A DNA stretch of 64,000 nt. Origin: Climacteris rufus (lineage: Eukaryota > Chordata > Aves > Passeriformes > Climacteridae). Position numbers and translations under genes: made by a program. Of this stretch, positions 40,214 to 52,397 are shown piece after piece. Below the pieces are notes generated by a model. The model worked only from the letters and a program-made list of their open reading frames with translations, made no database searches and was not told where the DNA came from. The stretch spans positions 731,791 through 795,790 of the forward strand of contig VZRZ01008477.1 in the NCBI GenBank assembly GCA_013398175.1, given 5' to 3'. Numbering within the stretch: the first letter of the stretch is position 1; every line of letters begins with the position of its first letter.

Positions 40214-43200
40214 CCGACTAAAATAAAGCATTTTAAAATTGTCCAGTATTTATAAACTGTGATCACTAATACAAGCTGCAGTAGGATTTGTTGGTGTTGG
40301 ACCTATTTAAAAATCAGTATGGTCATATAAATGCATACAACCATGTTTGATCACTTTTGACAACAGATTTAGGTCTATGTTTATCCTTTTACATGCTATT
40401 GCCTACTCGGTGTAGTCCTTGAGTAATCCCAGTGGGTACTATTTAATTTAAAAATAGCATTCAGATGAATTATTTCTCTGCTGGCAGTTGAGCACCCAGA
40501 ACCACACTATACCTACATGTTCCTTTAAAGTTAAAGTTTCTTTAAACTTAATATTTGGTGTTTCAGATGGTTGTAAATAACATTTGTGTATGTAACAGCG
40601 TAGAATAAATGATCTCTAAATTAATGAATTATAGAATAGCATGCACAATATCTGCCAGGGTCTTTGCAAGCTTCTACCTACAATAGGTGTACAACTGAGT
40701 CTTTCAATCACTTTGCTCTTTTCTTACCTTAAAAAGTAATCAGCAACATCCAAAATCTTCATTACATTTTTGCTCAGTGTATTTTGAATTATTACTGGTT
40801 TCAAAAGTTTAGCCCGTTATCAATACTAGAGCAACCTTTCTATTTCTTGGTCATTTCAGATATTGTTGGTCTAGTTCAGAGCTTGTGAGCCATCATTGCC
40901 ACCCTGCTGACTTACCCAAGTTCAGTGGTACAGCTGTATTTTGCACATTTCAGTAAAGGAGCCTATTAAACCAAATTTCTTTGTTTAATATAAAAGTTGA
41001 GAGAGTTGAGGAGTACAGACTGAAATCAAACCTTCAATGAGAACATTCTTAAACATACAAATTCAGGATTTGGATTGAACCAGAATTTTAGCAAAATTTC
41101 AGCTGTGTGAATTTGCTATAAATGATGATGAGTTTGCTGTGAATTTCACATTGTGTGAGTTGGGCATATTTGTGTTCTAATATTAAAGACAAGTTACACA
41201 ACCTAACAGGAAAGGTATAATTAAAATTAGGTTCATCCAAAATTTATCTCTTTTTAATGCAACCCTGTCAACTGGGGTTTCATGAATGTGATTGTATGAA
41301 ATTTTTATGCTTTTTCCAATGATCAGAATTATTTTTATGGTAATGAGTATTCCAGTCACATTGTAATGACTTGATGACATGTGTTTCCTGGTTCTCATCC
41401 TACAGGATATGATGGTTCTTCCTTAGATAAGGATTTTCAAATATTTATTTTGTAAAACCATGCCATGGTATTAAAGAAGGCGAGGAGGAATTGCTTGGCT
41501 TGTAAGAGGGAAAGAAATTGTTTTCTCTAACTGTTTTAGCTGAACTATTCCACTACCCTGCCAAAAATTTGTCCTTATGAATGGTTTCTTCTCTTAATTC
41601 TGTTTTTGTTTATATGATGTATATATTGCTGTACATAGATTTCAATTTTAAAGCTAGAGAAAAATAAATTCAATAACACCTTGGTTTAAAAGAACATACA
41701 GTTTATTTGTTAGAATTAAGCCTGGGAGAAACAGCATGCCAATAACATTAATGCACCTTGGCACTTGGAGGTCATTTGAAAGAAGATGAGGCTATTTCGT
41801 GAAATTATAGATTATTTCAGGAAACATAAACAGCATCAACCATGGAGAAGAAATAATCTTCACTACTGAGCAGAATGAAAACACAACTACTCTATTCATC
41901 TTTCAGCGTCTCTTGCAGTCTTCTACTATTATTAACATTATTGCCTTTTCTTATTATCTTCCTTGCCTCTTCTTATTATCTTCTTACCCACAGACTGCAA
42001 CATTCTTCTGTAGCTGTTTTATGCTCATATGATACTGCAATACAATCTTAATGGTTCTTTCTAAGTTTCTTTCCTTTTATACCATTTTCAGAATAGGTTT
42101 GTTTACTACTTCATGTGTTTCTCTAATTTTCTTAAAATGAACTGCATAAACCAGAAAATTTTCCCTTCCTGAGTGTTCTGGACACCTATTTCTGTGTGCT
42201 TTGTTTGGCTGTACAAATTTGCTGCCTCTTTGAGATAGTGCTGGAAAGTGATTATCAGGTTACCTTTAATTTTGCTTGATGCACTTCTGCCAGACAGTAG
42301 CAATAATCACTGTAATAGTTTTGTTTTCTGAATTTACTGTTTTTGCACGTACTGTTAAAGGCAACACATGGCCAGAAGAGTTAAATACTTTACATTGCCA
42401 TGTTATGTATGAGTAAGGGCATTTCATTGTTTATCTTAGGCTTGATCATGAATTTTGTCCAGTCTTTCTGCACTTAATACAAGCTTTTTCTGCAACGAAA
42501 GCAAGGTCAATTCAGGCTGCATGTTAAAATTAGTGCTAGCGATGTGATGAATGGGCTATAAAATTCTGCTTGCAAAGTTGTCTGTTTTTCTTCAAGACAA
42601 ACATGAAACATGAACATTATACTCTCAGGTCATCACCACAGAAAAATATATTTTCCTAAATTCTCTTTCTCTCTTGGATCACACATCAGTAAATACTGCA
42701 CTGTATCTTTCTTTGATTTTCTTATTCAAAAAGGGTGGAGCATTTCTGCATGCTTTTCCATTCAAACATTCCTGGTGGTTCTATTTTCAACTCAAAATTT
42801 TTGAATTAGTAACAGATGTGCTGGTTCTTTTGACTGAAACAGTGGTCAAATTTTTCTCTGTATTTTGAATAAAAATTTTAAAACTTTTACTGATCCCCGA
42901 GTCCTAGTTTTTGTTACCAGCCTTCACTGTAAACTGTATCTTATATCACAGAAATCTCACTGCAGTCAGTGGGAACTTATCCTGAAATAAATATGATGAG
43001 GTGCAGCAGAATATATTTAGAATTACTTTAAAATGCAGCTTATGAAGCTAGATCCCAGTAAGATCCCTGTATTGCACATCCCAGCCTGTTTAGGCATGTT
43101 TTGCCTATTTCTTGCCTCAATTCCACTGTGATAAAAAATTGCAAAGCAGGTAGCCTGAAAAAGAACTGGTAAACGTGCATACATATGTTATTGGTAATGC

Positions 43201-44222
43201 TGGTCCATTGGCATGAAACATAGAGAAAACACTTGCAGGAATCCTAGGAAATTTTATAGCTCTTGCTCACAATGGATTTGGGGGTGTTGATAGCTCTGAA
43301 GCAGGAAGGCAGACTTGTGGGTAGGACAAAAGAAAGACTCAAGAGGGAAAAAAAACAAAGAAAAATCAAAGTCCAATTTAAGGAATATAATTTTTGGGGT
43401 TGAAGTTGCAATGTTGAGGTTGAATTAAGGGTGGAGCTATTTTGCATTCTTCACACAGTTTGAGTGTTAGAGTCCTTCCTCTTTCTGCTCCTGAACTATC
43501 TTCATTCCTGTAATTTATTTAAGTGCAAGTCTCATCCTTTCTCCTTGCTTGTTTAGTGACGTATATGTACTGGTAATAACACAGATGCTGCCATAACCTT
43601 TCATTCTCCTTAAGCATTTTAATTTTTTTTGTTAATAATAATACAGATACATGATATCGTACTTGGATCTGTAGATCATCTAGCAATGAGAACCGAAAAT
43701 AATACAGACTGTAGTATTTTTCTGTAGTGATTTTTAAATATTTGAAGGCCAAATAAGTTAACGTTCTGGTGCACAATAGGAAACAAACACCATGTTGGAA
43801 ATTAAAAAGGCAGGCACCAACCATTTTTGTAGGTAGAATTCCTGCTTTACCTAAAAGGGTATGAAAAATATTTACTAATACATAATTAAAAGAAACCTGA
43901 TTCTTTTCTTCCAAGAACACTGAAAATATTGAAGGTATATTTAGGGCCTAATGTGAAACACATGAAATAAATACGGAAGCAAATTGCATTTTACTGTTGT
44001 GAAGATACCTCTGGCTCGCAGTTAAGAATATTTCACATATTTTAGATTTTCAACGTGTTATTTATGAACATTTAAAAATATCTTGAGAAATTATATACCT
44101 CAAGCATTCAGACTTTAAAGAAGTGAAGTGAAACAAAATTAATTTGTCACATAATAGAATTCTTTTGTCAAAAATGCTTTCCCATCAGTGGAACACTGAA
44201 CTTAGTCTTCTCTTTGCTTTAG

Positions 44223-44265
44223 GATCCCTGGGCTGACTTGCTGCATTTCTCTAAAAACAATTTCC
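44223..44265 (+). other. KIF6: candidate 43-nt KIF6 mini-exon or cryptic exon
   Basis: A strong pyrimidine-rich acceptor (tcttctctttgctttag) and a consensus donor (|gtaagtgc) bracket 43 bases. In phase 0 they read DPWADLLHFSKNNF plus one base, and that last base joins exon D in frame to give Arg-Met-Lys-Met. After exon C, which ends in phase 1, the same bases would instead meet a TGA within five codons. It could therefore be an alternative exon used after a phase-0 exon (such as exon A), a poison exon, or an unused decoy. It lies 85 bp upstream of exon D. I do not recall an equivalent in the human protein. Confidence 0.35.
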
Positions 44266-44310
44266 GTAAGTGCAAAATGTCTGTCTTTTGGTGACTCTGA
44301 AGTACTACCC

Positions 44311-44337
44311 TTTTTTTTTTCTTTTTTTTTTTTTTTT
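44311..44337 (+). repeat. T10-C-T16 tract upstream of the exon D acceptor
   Basis: This near-pure T tract ends 13 bp before the exon D acceptor and presumably serves as its polypyrimidine tract. A homopolymer of this length is likely to vary in length. Confidence 0.85.
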
Positions 44338-44350
44338 GACCTTGGCACAG

Positions 44351-44453
44351 GAATGAAGATGTCACTTGGATGTCAGGAAGCTTTTGAAGTTTTCAAGCGG
44401 GACCATGCTGACAATATAACCATTGAGGACAACAAACAGCTTCTGAAGCAGAG
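44351..44453 (+). CDS. KIF6: KIF6 internal exon D (most conserved stalk exon in the window)
   Basis: This 103-nt exon has acceptor cttggcacag and donor CAG AG|gtgagt. It enters in phase 1, with its first two bases completing a Gly codon after exon C, and leaves in phase 2. It reads MKMSLGCQEAFEVFKRDHAD, then NITIEDNKQLLKQR. From recall, human KIF6 has MSLGCQEAFEIFKRDHAD and DNKQILKQR in this region, so identification is firm. Two residues appear to be missing next to the junction (MKM here where the human protein has MREEM). This is the clearest diagnostic exon for KIF6 against KIF9. Confidence 0.95.
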
Positions 44454-45245
44454 GTGAGTGTCACAGGAAACTGCAGCTGGAGGAAGACATCTGAGAGCTC
44501 ATTATCAGTCTTGGTAGGAACACATAGTTTTACACCAGACATCCCAGGCTTCTATTGAGGACTTCGTACAGGCACTTCACCATTTCTTACTTTGGACGTT
44601 TCATATTCAGAAGGCACTGAGTTGTGGTAAAAGTCTGGATAGAATATGAAAATGGCATAAGGAATCTTAGTGCATATTTGCACTGGTTTTATTCATCTTC
44701 ATAGCCATGTTGAAGCAACATAGCAATGGCATTCATGATCAAGAATTATCTAGAGGAAGTAAAATCCATGTAACTGAATCAATTACTGCAATTTCTATTG
44801 TCAAAAATGCTTTACTGGCTTCAACACTGAGTTGGATGGTAAGCAAGGAGATGCTTAACATATGCATCTGTCTGGTGTTCCTAATCTGGTTGCCAAGAGA
44901 TTTTAGCTTTTCTCTGCCAGTTTTGCATTCACAAACAGAAATAATACTTTCCTCCTCCACATTTATTGTTAATTTTGGCAAAACACTTCACACATCTGGT
45001 GAAGATGGTGAGAATGGCAAAACATTGAAACATGCATTTTCATACAGATTTTAAACCTCACAAATAAATCACCAACTCTTGTCCATGTTGATTGGATAAT
45101 AGTACTGTTTCAGTGTCAGTTTCTCAAGTGTTAACCCTCCTAGTACTGCAAAAGAAATACAAGTGTTTGAGATTGCAGATGCCCAAAAGGGGCTCTCTCA
45201 ATCTATCCTGCTAACTAGCATTTCCCCTAACAGTTGGGGGAGGTT

Positions 45246-45358
45246 GTTTTTTTTGAGTTTTGTTGTTGTCATAATTTTTGTTTGGGTGATTGATTGTGGT
45301 TTGTTTTGTTGTTATTTTTTTGGTTTTTTGTTTTGGTTTGGGTTTTTTGTCCTGGGGT
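45246..45358 (+). repeat. T/G-rich low-complexity tract
   Basis: About 110 bp consist mostly of T with short G runs on the + strand. They give spurious Phe/Gly/Val-rich (plus) and Lys/Thr-rich (minus) open frames. Confidence 0.88.
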
Positions 45359-46432
45359 TTTCCCCTTCTCCAGGTTTCTCCTACTTTCTTCTGCTTTTTT
45401 AACACAATTGTCTCACTTTAATAGGCATAAAAGACACTGTTTTCACCAAGTCTTATACTAATTTACTTTCATGAAATTGAGGCAAGAAATGATCTCCACA
45501 TCTTTTGGGACTTACTCAAATTCTTGCTATTCATCACTTTTCTGAACTGATTCACTTTCTACCTGGATCTATAACTCAGCTACAGGCACACAAATTGCTA
45601 AGGTATTAGATGTATGTAAGAATTTATCCATGTAAACTGGATGTTTAGTAGCACCTTTCTTCTGATCAATATATCAGATGATGCCATATCACTGCATCAT
45701 CACTGCATAAATGATTACACTGCAGTAATGTCTGGCATTGCTATTGAGGAGAACATTTCATATTACAGCATGATAATAAGAGCAATACATTTCAGACCCA
45801 TGCCCTGCCTTTCCTCTATTAATCACTATTCTTCCATATTTTTTCTGATTGTTATTACTATGAAGCAAACCAGTATTTCCTTCAGGTTTCAGAACATATA
45901 ACAGAAATGAGCAGGATCTAGAAAGTTTGATGACAGATTTGCTATCCTTAAAGGACAAAGAGAGTCAAACTAATGCCTTGTGTAATCCCTCTCTAATAGG
46001 CATCAGCTGATTGCTGAAATCAGTCCTAATGTGAATTTTGATACTCTGGAGCAAGATAGTTTTCCCCTGCCATTTGCAGTAATTTTTAGCAAAGTTCTCA
46101 TAGTTCCAAGTTTACTGAGTTCATTAGAATGGATTTATATCAAGTCCAGTCTGTAATTTGGAATGCAGCCTCTGAACTACCAGTTACACAAAAGCTCTGT
46201 TACCCAGCCAGTGTTCAAATTGCACAGGAAGAAGAGTGTGGATACCACATGTTTAAAGGTTACCATAGCTTCCCTTTATATGTAGGCCTCTCATGTTAAT
46301 AATTTTGTTTATAGTTGCATAACCACTTCTGTCATACCACAACAGTGTTTGGTTCACAAATCACTTATTTTTAGCTGTCTTATTTTTTCCTTTGGGTATT
46401 TTGGGTAGATTTTCTTGGCTTGCTAATTATCG

Positions 46433-46920
46433 TAGAGTCATAGAATAGTCTGAGTTGGAAGGAGCCTTTAGCAATCTTCTAGTCCAACACCCCTGCATTG
46501 AGCAGGGATGTCTTCAACTAGATTAGGTTGCTCAGAGCCTGTCAAGACTGACTTTGAATGTTTTCATGGATGGGCCATCCACCACCTCTCTGGGCAATCT
46601 GTTCAGGTGTTTTACCACTTTCATTGTAAAAAATTTCTCTCTTTACCTAGTCTGAATTTACCCTAAAGCATTACCCCTTGTCCTATCATAACAGTCCTTG
46701 CTAAAGCATTTGTCCCCATCTTTCTTGTAATCCCCCTTTAAATATTGAAAGGCTGCAATAAGGTAATCCTGGTGCCTTCTCTTCTTCAGGCTGAACAACC
46801 CCAACTCTCTCTGTCTGTCTTCCTAGGAGAGGTGTTCAAGCCCTCTGATATTTCTGTGGCCCTCTGGACCCACTCCAACAGGTCCATGTCTCTCCTGTGC
46901 TCCAGAACTGGACGCAATAC
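46433..46920 (-). mobile_element. CR1 LINE, 3' part of a long copy (split by an LTR insertion)
   Basis: The CR1 3' terminus is at 46433 (gtagagtcatagaatag on the + strand). The ORF2 C-terminal region follows on the minus strand and includes degraded forms of the blocks that are well preserved in the 59.5-kb copy. Homology stops abruptly at ggacgcaatac (46920) and resumes at tccaggtggg (47917), matching the continuous ggatgcagcactccaggtgg of the 59.5-kb copy. Stops and shifts are frequent, so the copy is dead. Confidence 0.93.
46916..46920. repeat. left target-site duplication of the LTR insertion
   Basis: The pentamer aatac is matched, with one difference, by agtac at 47912-47916. The two copies bracket the insertion exactly where CR1 homology is interrupted. 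Confidence 0.7.
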
Positions 46921-47911
46921 TGTTGAATACATTTAGTGCTGGTAGCTTGGTGTGCAGCTGTGGTGCAAGCTCTGGTTAGCAGGAGCCCGAGACAAGAGGC
47001 CTTGAACTGGCACTGACCCTTTGCATAACAAAGGGCACAGGGACCTGTGGTGCCAGCCAAGTGAACAGAGACACAGTAAGAGCCAGTGCCTCAGGAGGAA
47101 GAGCAGAGACTTTCACACTCTTAGACTGTGAGGGTATAAAATTCTAGCGTTTCTTTTGTTCATGGTCTCTCCTCAGAGGCACCATCTTGAGCTGTTATCC
47201 TGTTATTGCATTATGATTAAATTAAAGATCCAGATGTCTGAGACTGCTATGGGAAACTTAGGGTCAAGTAAGGAAACCTTATCTGACTATGTGGTGAGTG
47301 CAGGGAGTCAAGCACTACACTCATCAGCTCACTGGACCTGCCCCTTGTGAAGGGACTTTGGTCCTAGCTCAGGTGATGCAAGTGTGACTGGTTCTGGCCA
47401 AGAACAGGGTTAAATTCTTGCTGTGGCCATGAGGGGTCTGAGCCTGGAGCTGCGTGGGCATAGACAAGACCCTAATGTTATTCAATACCATCTTATGTCA
47501 TGGCCAGGGACAGAGGAAAGGGACTCTCTCATTCTGAAGAAGGGCATTCCTTTTCCAGTGGAGCAAATGTGACAGACAGAGTTGTGGGGTAATGCTGGTC
47601 CTGACCAGAGGGAGCAGTTTGGGTGGCATAGCTGTAGTTAGGTCAAGCTCCAAAATCTTTCTTTTGGACACTATTGTTACTAATATTGTTGGTGTTATTT
47701 TTCATTTTCTTATCTCATTGCTGTTTCCAGTAAATTGTTCTTATATCAACTTGTGATCTTTGCCTTTTTGTGCTTCCAACTGGAGTGGGAGGGAAACCAA
47801 GTGGAAGTGTGTTTTTTTAGTTGCATTCCTAAATTGGAGAATACCATTCCTAAACTACAACAGCCACCAGAGTGGCTCCTGGATGGTTGGACAGAAAAAA
47901 TTTCCTTGACA
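46921..47911 (+). mobile_element. solo LTR-like endogenous retroviral insertion inside CR1
   Basis: This 991-bp insert starts tgttgaatac and ends ccttgaca, with TG...CA-type ends (TGT...ACA), and is flanked by an imperfect 5-bp duplication. Near its right end, 47727-47740 (ccagtaaattgttc) followed by tatcaactt resembles the polyadenylation/U5 part of avian retroviral LTRs as I remember them, which suggests + orientation. No gag, pol or env reading frame is present, so this is best read as a solo LTR left by recombination. A 5-bp duplication is typical of ERVL-type elements, but the class is uncertain. An alternative right end at about 47862 (ctacaaca) would leave about 50 bp unexplained. Confidence 0.7.
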
Positions 47912-47916
47912 AGTAC
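47912..47916. repeat. right target-site duplication of the LTR insertion
   Basis: The pentamer agtac pairs with aatac at 46916-46920. CR1 sequence continues immediately after it with tccaggtggg. Confidence 0.7.
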
Positions 47917-50135
47917 TCCAGGTGGGATCACACAAGACTGGAGTAAAGGAGAAAAATCACCTCCCTCAGCCTTCTGGCCTCCCTTCTTTTGATGCAGTCC
48001 AGGATACAGTTCAATGCCCAAACTGCAAGAATACACTGTCGGGTCATGTCCCACTTTTCATTCACCACTGCCCCCAAGTGCTTCTCCTCAGGGATGCTCT
48101 CAATCTCTTTGTCCCTCTGCCTGTGTTGATATCAGGGTTTACGCCAACCCAGGTGCAGGACTTTGCACTTGGTCCTGTGGACTCCATGAGGTTCACCTGG
48201 GCCCACCTCTTCAGCTTGTCCTTCCCAGCCCTTAGGTATGTCAGTGGCACCACTCAACTTGGTGTCATATGAAATGTGCTGAGGGTGCACTCAATCTCAG
48301 TGTCTCTGTCATCAGTGAAGGTATTAAACATTACCAGTCTCAGTATGGACCACTGAGGGTCACAAGTTATCACCAGTCTTCATTTGGACATTGAGCCATT
48401 GACTACCACCCTCTGAATGCAACCATCCAAACAATTCTTCATCCATTGAACAGTCAACCCATCGAATCCATATATCTCAAATTTAAAAAGGATGTGGAGG
48501 ACAGTGTCAAAGGCCTTACAAAGTCAAGATAGATGACATTCTTAGTTCTTCTCTTGTCCAGTGATGTAGTCACTCCATCATAGAAAGCCACTAGGCTGGT
48601 CAGGCATGCCTTGGCCCTGTTGAAGCCATGCTGGCTGTTTTATATGACCTCTGTGTTCTCCATCTGCCTTAGCATAGCTTCTAGGAGGATTTGTCCCATG
48701 ATTTTTCCAGGCACAGAGATGAGTCTGACAGGTTGTAGTTCCCATAGGTCCCATAGACTTGTGTACAGGTTCCTTATGTTGTTGTGAACCTGATCTTCTC
48801 TTACAGTGGTAGAGACTTTGCCCCACCAATTCCTATCTTGCAGTCCATCCACTCAAGTGGTGTGGGAAGAGAGATTTCCAGTGAAGACTGAAGCAAAAAG
48901 TTGTCAAGTACCTCAGCCTTTTCCTCATCTATTGTTATCAGTTTGGTATTCTTGCTCATTAGGGAGGGTTACACTTTATTTGAACTTCCTTTTCTGGCTG
49001 ACATACCTGTAAATGTCCTGCTTATTATTCTTCCCTTCCATTACCAAGTTCAGCCCCAGCTGCACCTTGGCCTTCCTGGCCCCATTCCTACACAGGCAGC
49101 ATCACTATACCCTTCCTAGATGATCCATCTGTGCTTCCACTGTCAGTACATTTGCTTCTTACCCTTCAGATTGATATGCAGATCTCAGCTCAGTTGTGCT
49201 GCTCTCTTGCCCTCCTTGCTTGATTTCTTGCTCCTGGGGATTGAGAGTTTTTGCACTTCATGGAAAGCATTCTAAAAGATCTGCCAACTTTCTTCTATTC
49301 CTTTGTCCATGAAGCCAGTTTGCCAGGGGATCCTGTTGACCTTGAAGAGCTGGAAGTTTGCTTTCCTAATACTCAGGGGCCTTTTATCTTCCCCTGACCC
49401 ATATCCCCCAGAACTGTGGACTCCACCAATGCATGATCACAGCAGCCCAGGCTGCCTCCAACCTTGACACCTCCAATTCGCTCATTATTTTGATGACCAA
49501 TAGGTCCAGTATCTCATTCCTGTGGTAAGGCTGTCTATTGCCTTGTGTAAGAAGTTATCCCCCATGCATTCTGAGTCTCAGATTGCCTACTGTTTGCCAT
49601 GCTACTTTTTCAACAGATGTTGGCATGTTTGAAGTCCTCCAGCTGGACAAGAGCCTGTAAATGCAATGCCTCAATTAGCTGGAGCAAGAAGGCCTCATCA
49701 ATAGGCTCCCCTTAATCAGGTGGCCTGTGGTAGATACCAACCACTAGGTTGCCTTTGTTGCTTCAGTCTCTGATTCCTACCCATCAGCCTGCAGATATCT
49801 GTTCTTCAGTGACAGCTCTTCAATCTTCCTTTTGGTTTAGAGAGCAACCCCTCCACCCTCCTCTCTTGTCTCTTCTGACAACCTGTAGCCATCAGTAGTC
49901 AAATTCAAGTTACGCGGTTTGTCCCACCAAGTTTCAGTAATGGCAACTCGATCATAGCTTTCTAGCAGCACAGTGACTTTCAGCTTCTCCTGTCTGTTGC
50001 CCACACTGCATTGGTATAAAGGCACCTCAGCTATTGGTCGTTCCATCTTCTTAGAAGAACACCCTTTAATTCCTTTGAAGTAATTCCCTGTTGTTTCCCT
50101 GTTGGTTCCTATTACCTCAGGAGTCCTGGCGCATC
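47917..50135 (-). mobile_element. CR1 LINE, ORF2 body of the long split copy (endonuclease to RT)
   Basis: This continues the copy that starts at 46433. Read on the minus strand from right to left, 50046-49837 encodes part of the AP-endonuclease domain, with ESYDRVAITETWWD and EEGGGVAL. At 48450-48240 the RT region shows WMKNCLDGCIQRVVVNG, LRLVMFNTF and YDTKLSG, corresponding to the RT block ending ADDTKLSG; the Asp pair is altered here. At about 48220, KLKRWAQVNLM follows. Numerous stops and shifts make it inactive. Excluding the LTR the copy spans about 2.7 kb, the longest CR1 in the window. The 5' end near 50135 is approximate; ORF1 was not recognised. Confidence 0.9.
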
Positions 50136-52383
50136 TCAGTAAGACATCAAGTGTGCATTATATAATTCTTGTATTAATTGAACGATGAACTGTCAGTGAG
50201 CCTACTTGGAATTTTCACTGTGAAAGTCCCAACTGTTGCTTGGGCTGTGAAGTTCTTCATATGGATGTGACTATACATAGTCATGCATATACAATATATA
50301 TGTATTTTTTCTGTAACTACTGGTGCATAAATGATCAAAAGCAGTCAGTCAATTAACTCAAATAATGAAAAGTATTTGCTTTGCAAAAAAAATAAATGTA
50401 TGAAAGAAAAAATCTGGTTTTAAATAAAGCTTTTCACCTACTACCTCAGAGCTCTTCACAGGTGCAGTAACTTGCAACTGTAAACCAGTAACATCTCTGG
50501 ATTTAAAAAGGGGGGAAACTGGTATAGTTAAGGATAATTAAAGTGAGAGAAAATAGATTCAAGCAATCCTATTAGGACAGGTGCCTATATGAAGTGCCTT
50601 TTTAAGATAGAAAAGGTGATCTTCAACAGGTTACTGTACAGCAATTCTTTTTCATTTTTCTTCTGTACATTCTGCTTCCCTGCTTAAAAGAAATCACCCT
50701 GTGTTTATACCCAGACAGAATCAGATTTCTGCAATTTGGACTTCTGTACTTGACTTCTGGAGAACTTAATACTATCCAATTTCTTAATGCAACCATGTTC
50801 TCTTAGGATTGTTTCTCTGAGGAGGAGAAAAATTATTCTCATTTTCTGGTGAAATATGCTACCAAGAAATCATCCCAGCTGTACCACTCCAATGTAATAC
50901 TGCATACTGCACAAAGCTTTTAAATCCCGTCTTAGTCAATATTTCCAGTAGTAAAATTCTACTGAGCTTACAGATGTGATATAGATCCAGTTTCCATTTT
51001 GTTGTTCTCCATTAATTTTTTCCATTTTCTTCTTTCCTTGCTTTCTGTATTTTCGCTGGTTAGCAGCTGACTTGTTTTTTTCATAACTATGGGCAAGTTT
51101 CATGGAAAGGATGAGTTTCACTTGGGTCACTTGTTGTTGTAATTTCTAATAATTAAAAACTAGTGAATATTCATTTAATTCACTGAATGTCTCCACTCTC
51201 TCATTAGACAGCCTCTGAGTTTGTCTTGAGTTAGAGGTTTGTTTTTCAAGATGTTTATATTTTAATTACTGGCATTTGCATTCAAGAGTGAAATCTTTGC
51301 CAGAAATGCTTTTTCCACTAAAATTAGTGGCTGAATTCACTCTGGGGTTTCATCATGGAGTATTTATCTTGTAGGTAATAGAAGCCATGATTTGGCAGCT
51401 TCAGCCTTTCTGTTGAGTGGTCTCCATGTGAAATACACATGAAGTTTTTTCATCTAACAGTGTAATTGTTCACTCATCACTACTCATAGCAATATCACCT
51501 TAATGCTAGATAATACCACCTTTTTTAAATTAGAAGAGTATGGGAAATAGCTTTTCCCCATTCAATATTAGAGTCAAATCTTGTGTCTTTACCTGGTTTA
51601 TTTTGTTTCACTATGATTCATAGTCACAGATGGAATCTGTTGAAATGTCATAAATTAATGCCAAATTTCAGTTTATGTTATTGTGCTGGTTTATAAACTG
51701 TGGTGTTTGAGAAACAGATGCATGACCAATTATTGGCAGTAACCTATGAATAAGGGCTGGATAGATAACTGGCTTCAACTTGTCCTGATAAATCTGAACA
51801 TGAATCTACATAAATGTGAACATGAATCAGAGCCAATAGTCAACATGAGATTTGCCTCAGGAATTAATAAGTAATTGATGAACTTACTATTTGGCTCATG
51901 GGATCTAAGTGAAAGAAAGAGAGAGGTACTTTAGAGCTTCTTCCAAATGATATTTACACAATCTTTAATGCCTGCTTGGGGGTCCAGTAGAAAAAGCTTT
52001 AATAAAGCCTCACAGAAGCTTCAGTGGCTTCTGCCTTCTTTACATAAGAAAGAGTGAGTGCTGAGGAACCCTACAGCTTCAGCCATTTAACCTTGTGGCA
52101 TTCAGCCTTGAAAGCAAATATTTGTGAGCAGATACCAATGAAGGCACTTGAAATTCTAACTTGTTCCAGTCTTATGAAGAAATGGACTAATTGAGAAGGG
52201 GGAATTTTTAAAATCCTGCCTTTGTAGGGAGAAGCCATATTTCTTTACCCTTTTGAGTTAGACAGAAGTATAATTTGTGGATTTCCTAAGTTGCTTTATC
52301 TAGGTCAAGACTCTTCTACATAGTTTCTCTTAGACCAGACAATCTTTCTTAATGAAAAACTGTTTCCAACTAGTTCTATTTAC

Positions 52384-52397
52384 AAAAAAAAAAAAAA
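52384..52397 (+). repeat. A14 homopolymer
   Basis: This A run lies about 75 bp upstream of the exon E acceptor. Confidence 0.9.

Larger units (their letters stand above)
14544..44350 (+). other. KIF6: KIF6 intron (29,807 bp)
   Basis: This large AT-rich intron runs from gttagt to cttggcacag. Recognised contents are CR1 fragments near 15.9, 17.5 and 23.5 kb, an internal CR1 ORF2 relic near 33.8 kb, a TTG microsatellite at 22.9 kb, T/G-rich and CAAA-rich tracts, a 104-bp near-palindrome at 34.7 kb and a duplicated segment at 15.6 and 18.7 kb. A possible 43-nt mini-exon lies 85 bp before its end. The phase-1 donor of exon C joins directly in frame to the phase-1 acceptor of exon D, so no intervening constitutive exon is required. 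Outside the listed repeats I see nothing that I can name. Confidence 0.8.

Noticed and set aside
40021..40266. Hydrophobic minus-strand frame that looks like a membrane protein
   Set aside because: It is an artefact of the CAAA/CAAAA simple repeat read in reverse.
43519..43920. 133-codon minus-strand open frame
   Set aside because: It has AT-rich composition, no domain or motif that I recognise, no splice-compatible neighbours, and lies in the KIF6 intron.
44707..45054. 115-codon + strand open frame just after exon D
   Set aside because: It lies past a consensus donor (gtgagt), with no recognisable similarity and no evidence of an exon.
47922..48272. 116-codon + strand frame and overlapping frames at 47746-48253
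   Set aside because: All are frames across an antisense CR1 copy. The meaningful reading is the broken ORF2 on the minus strand.
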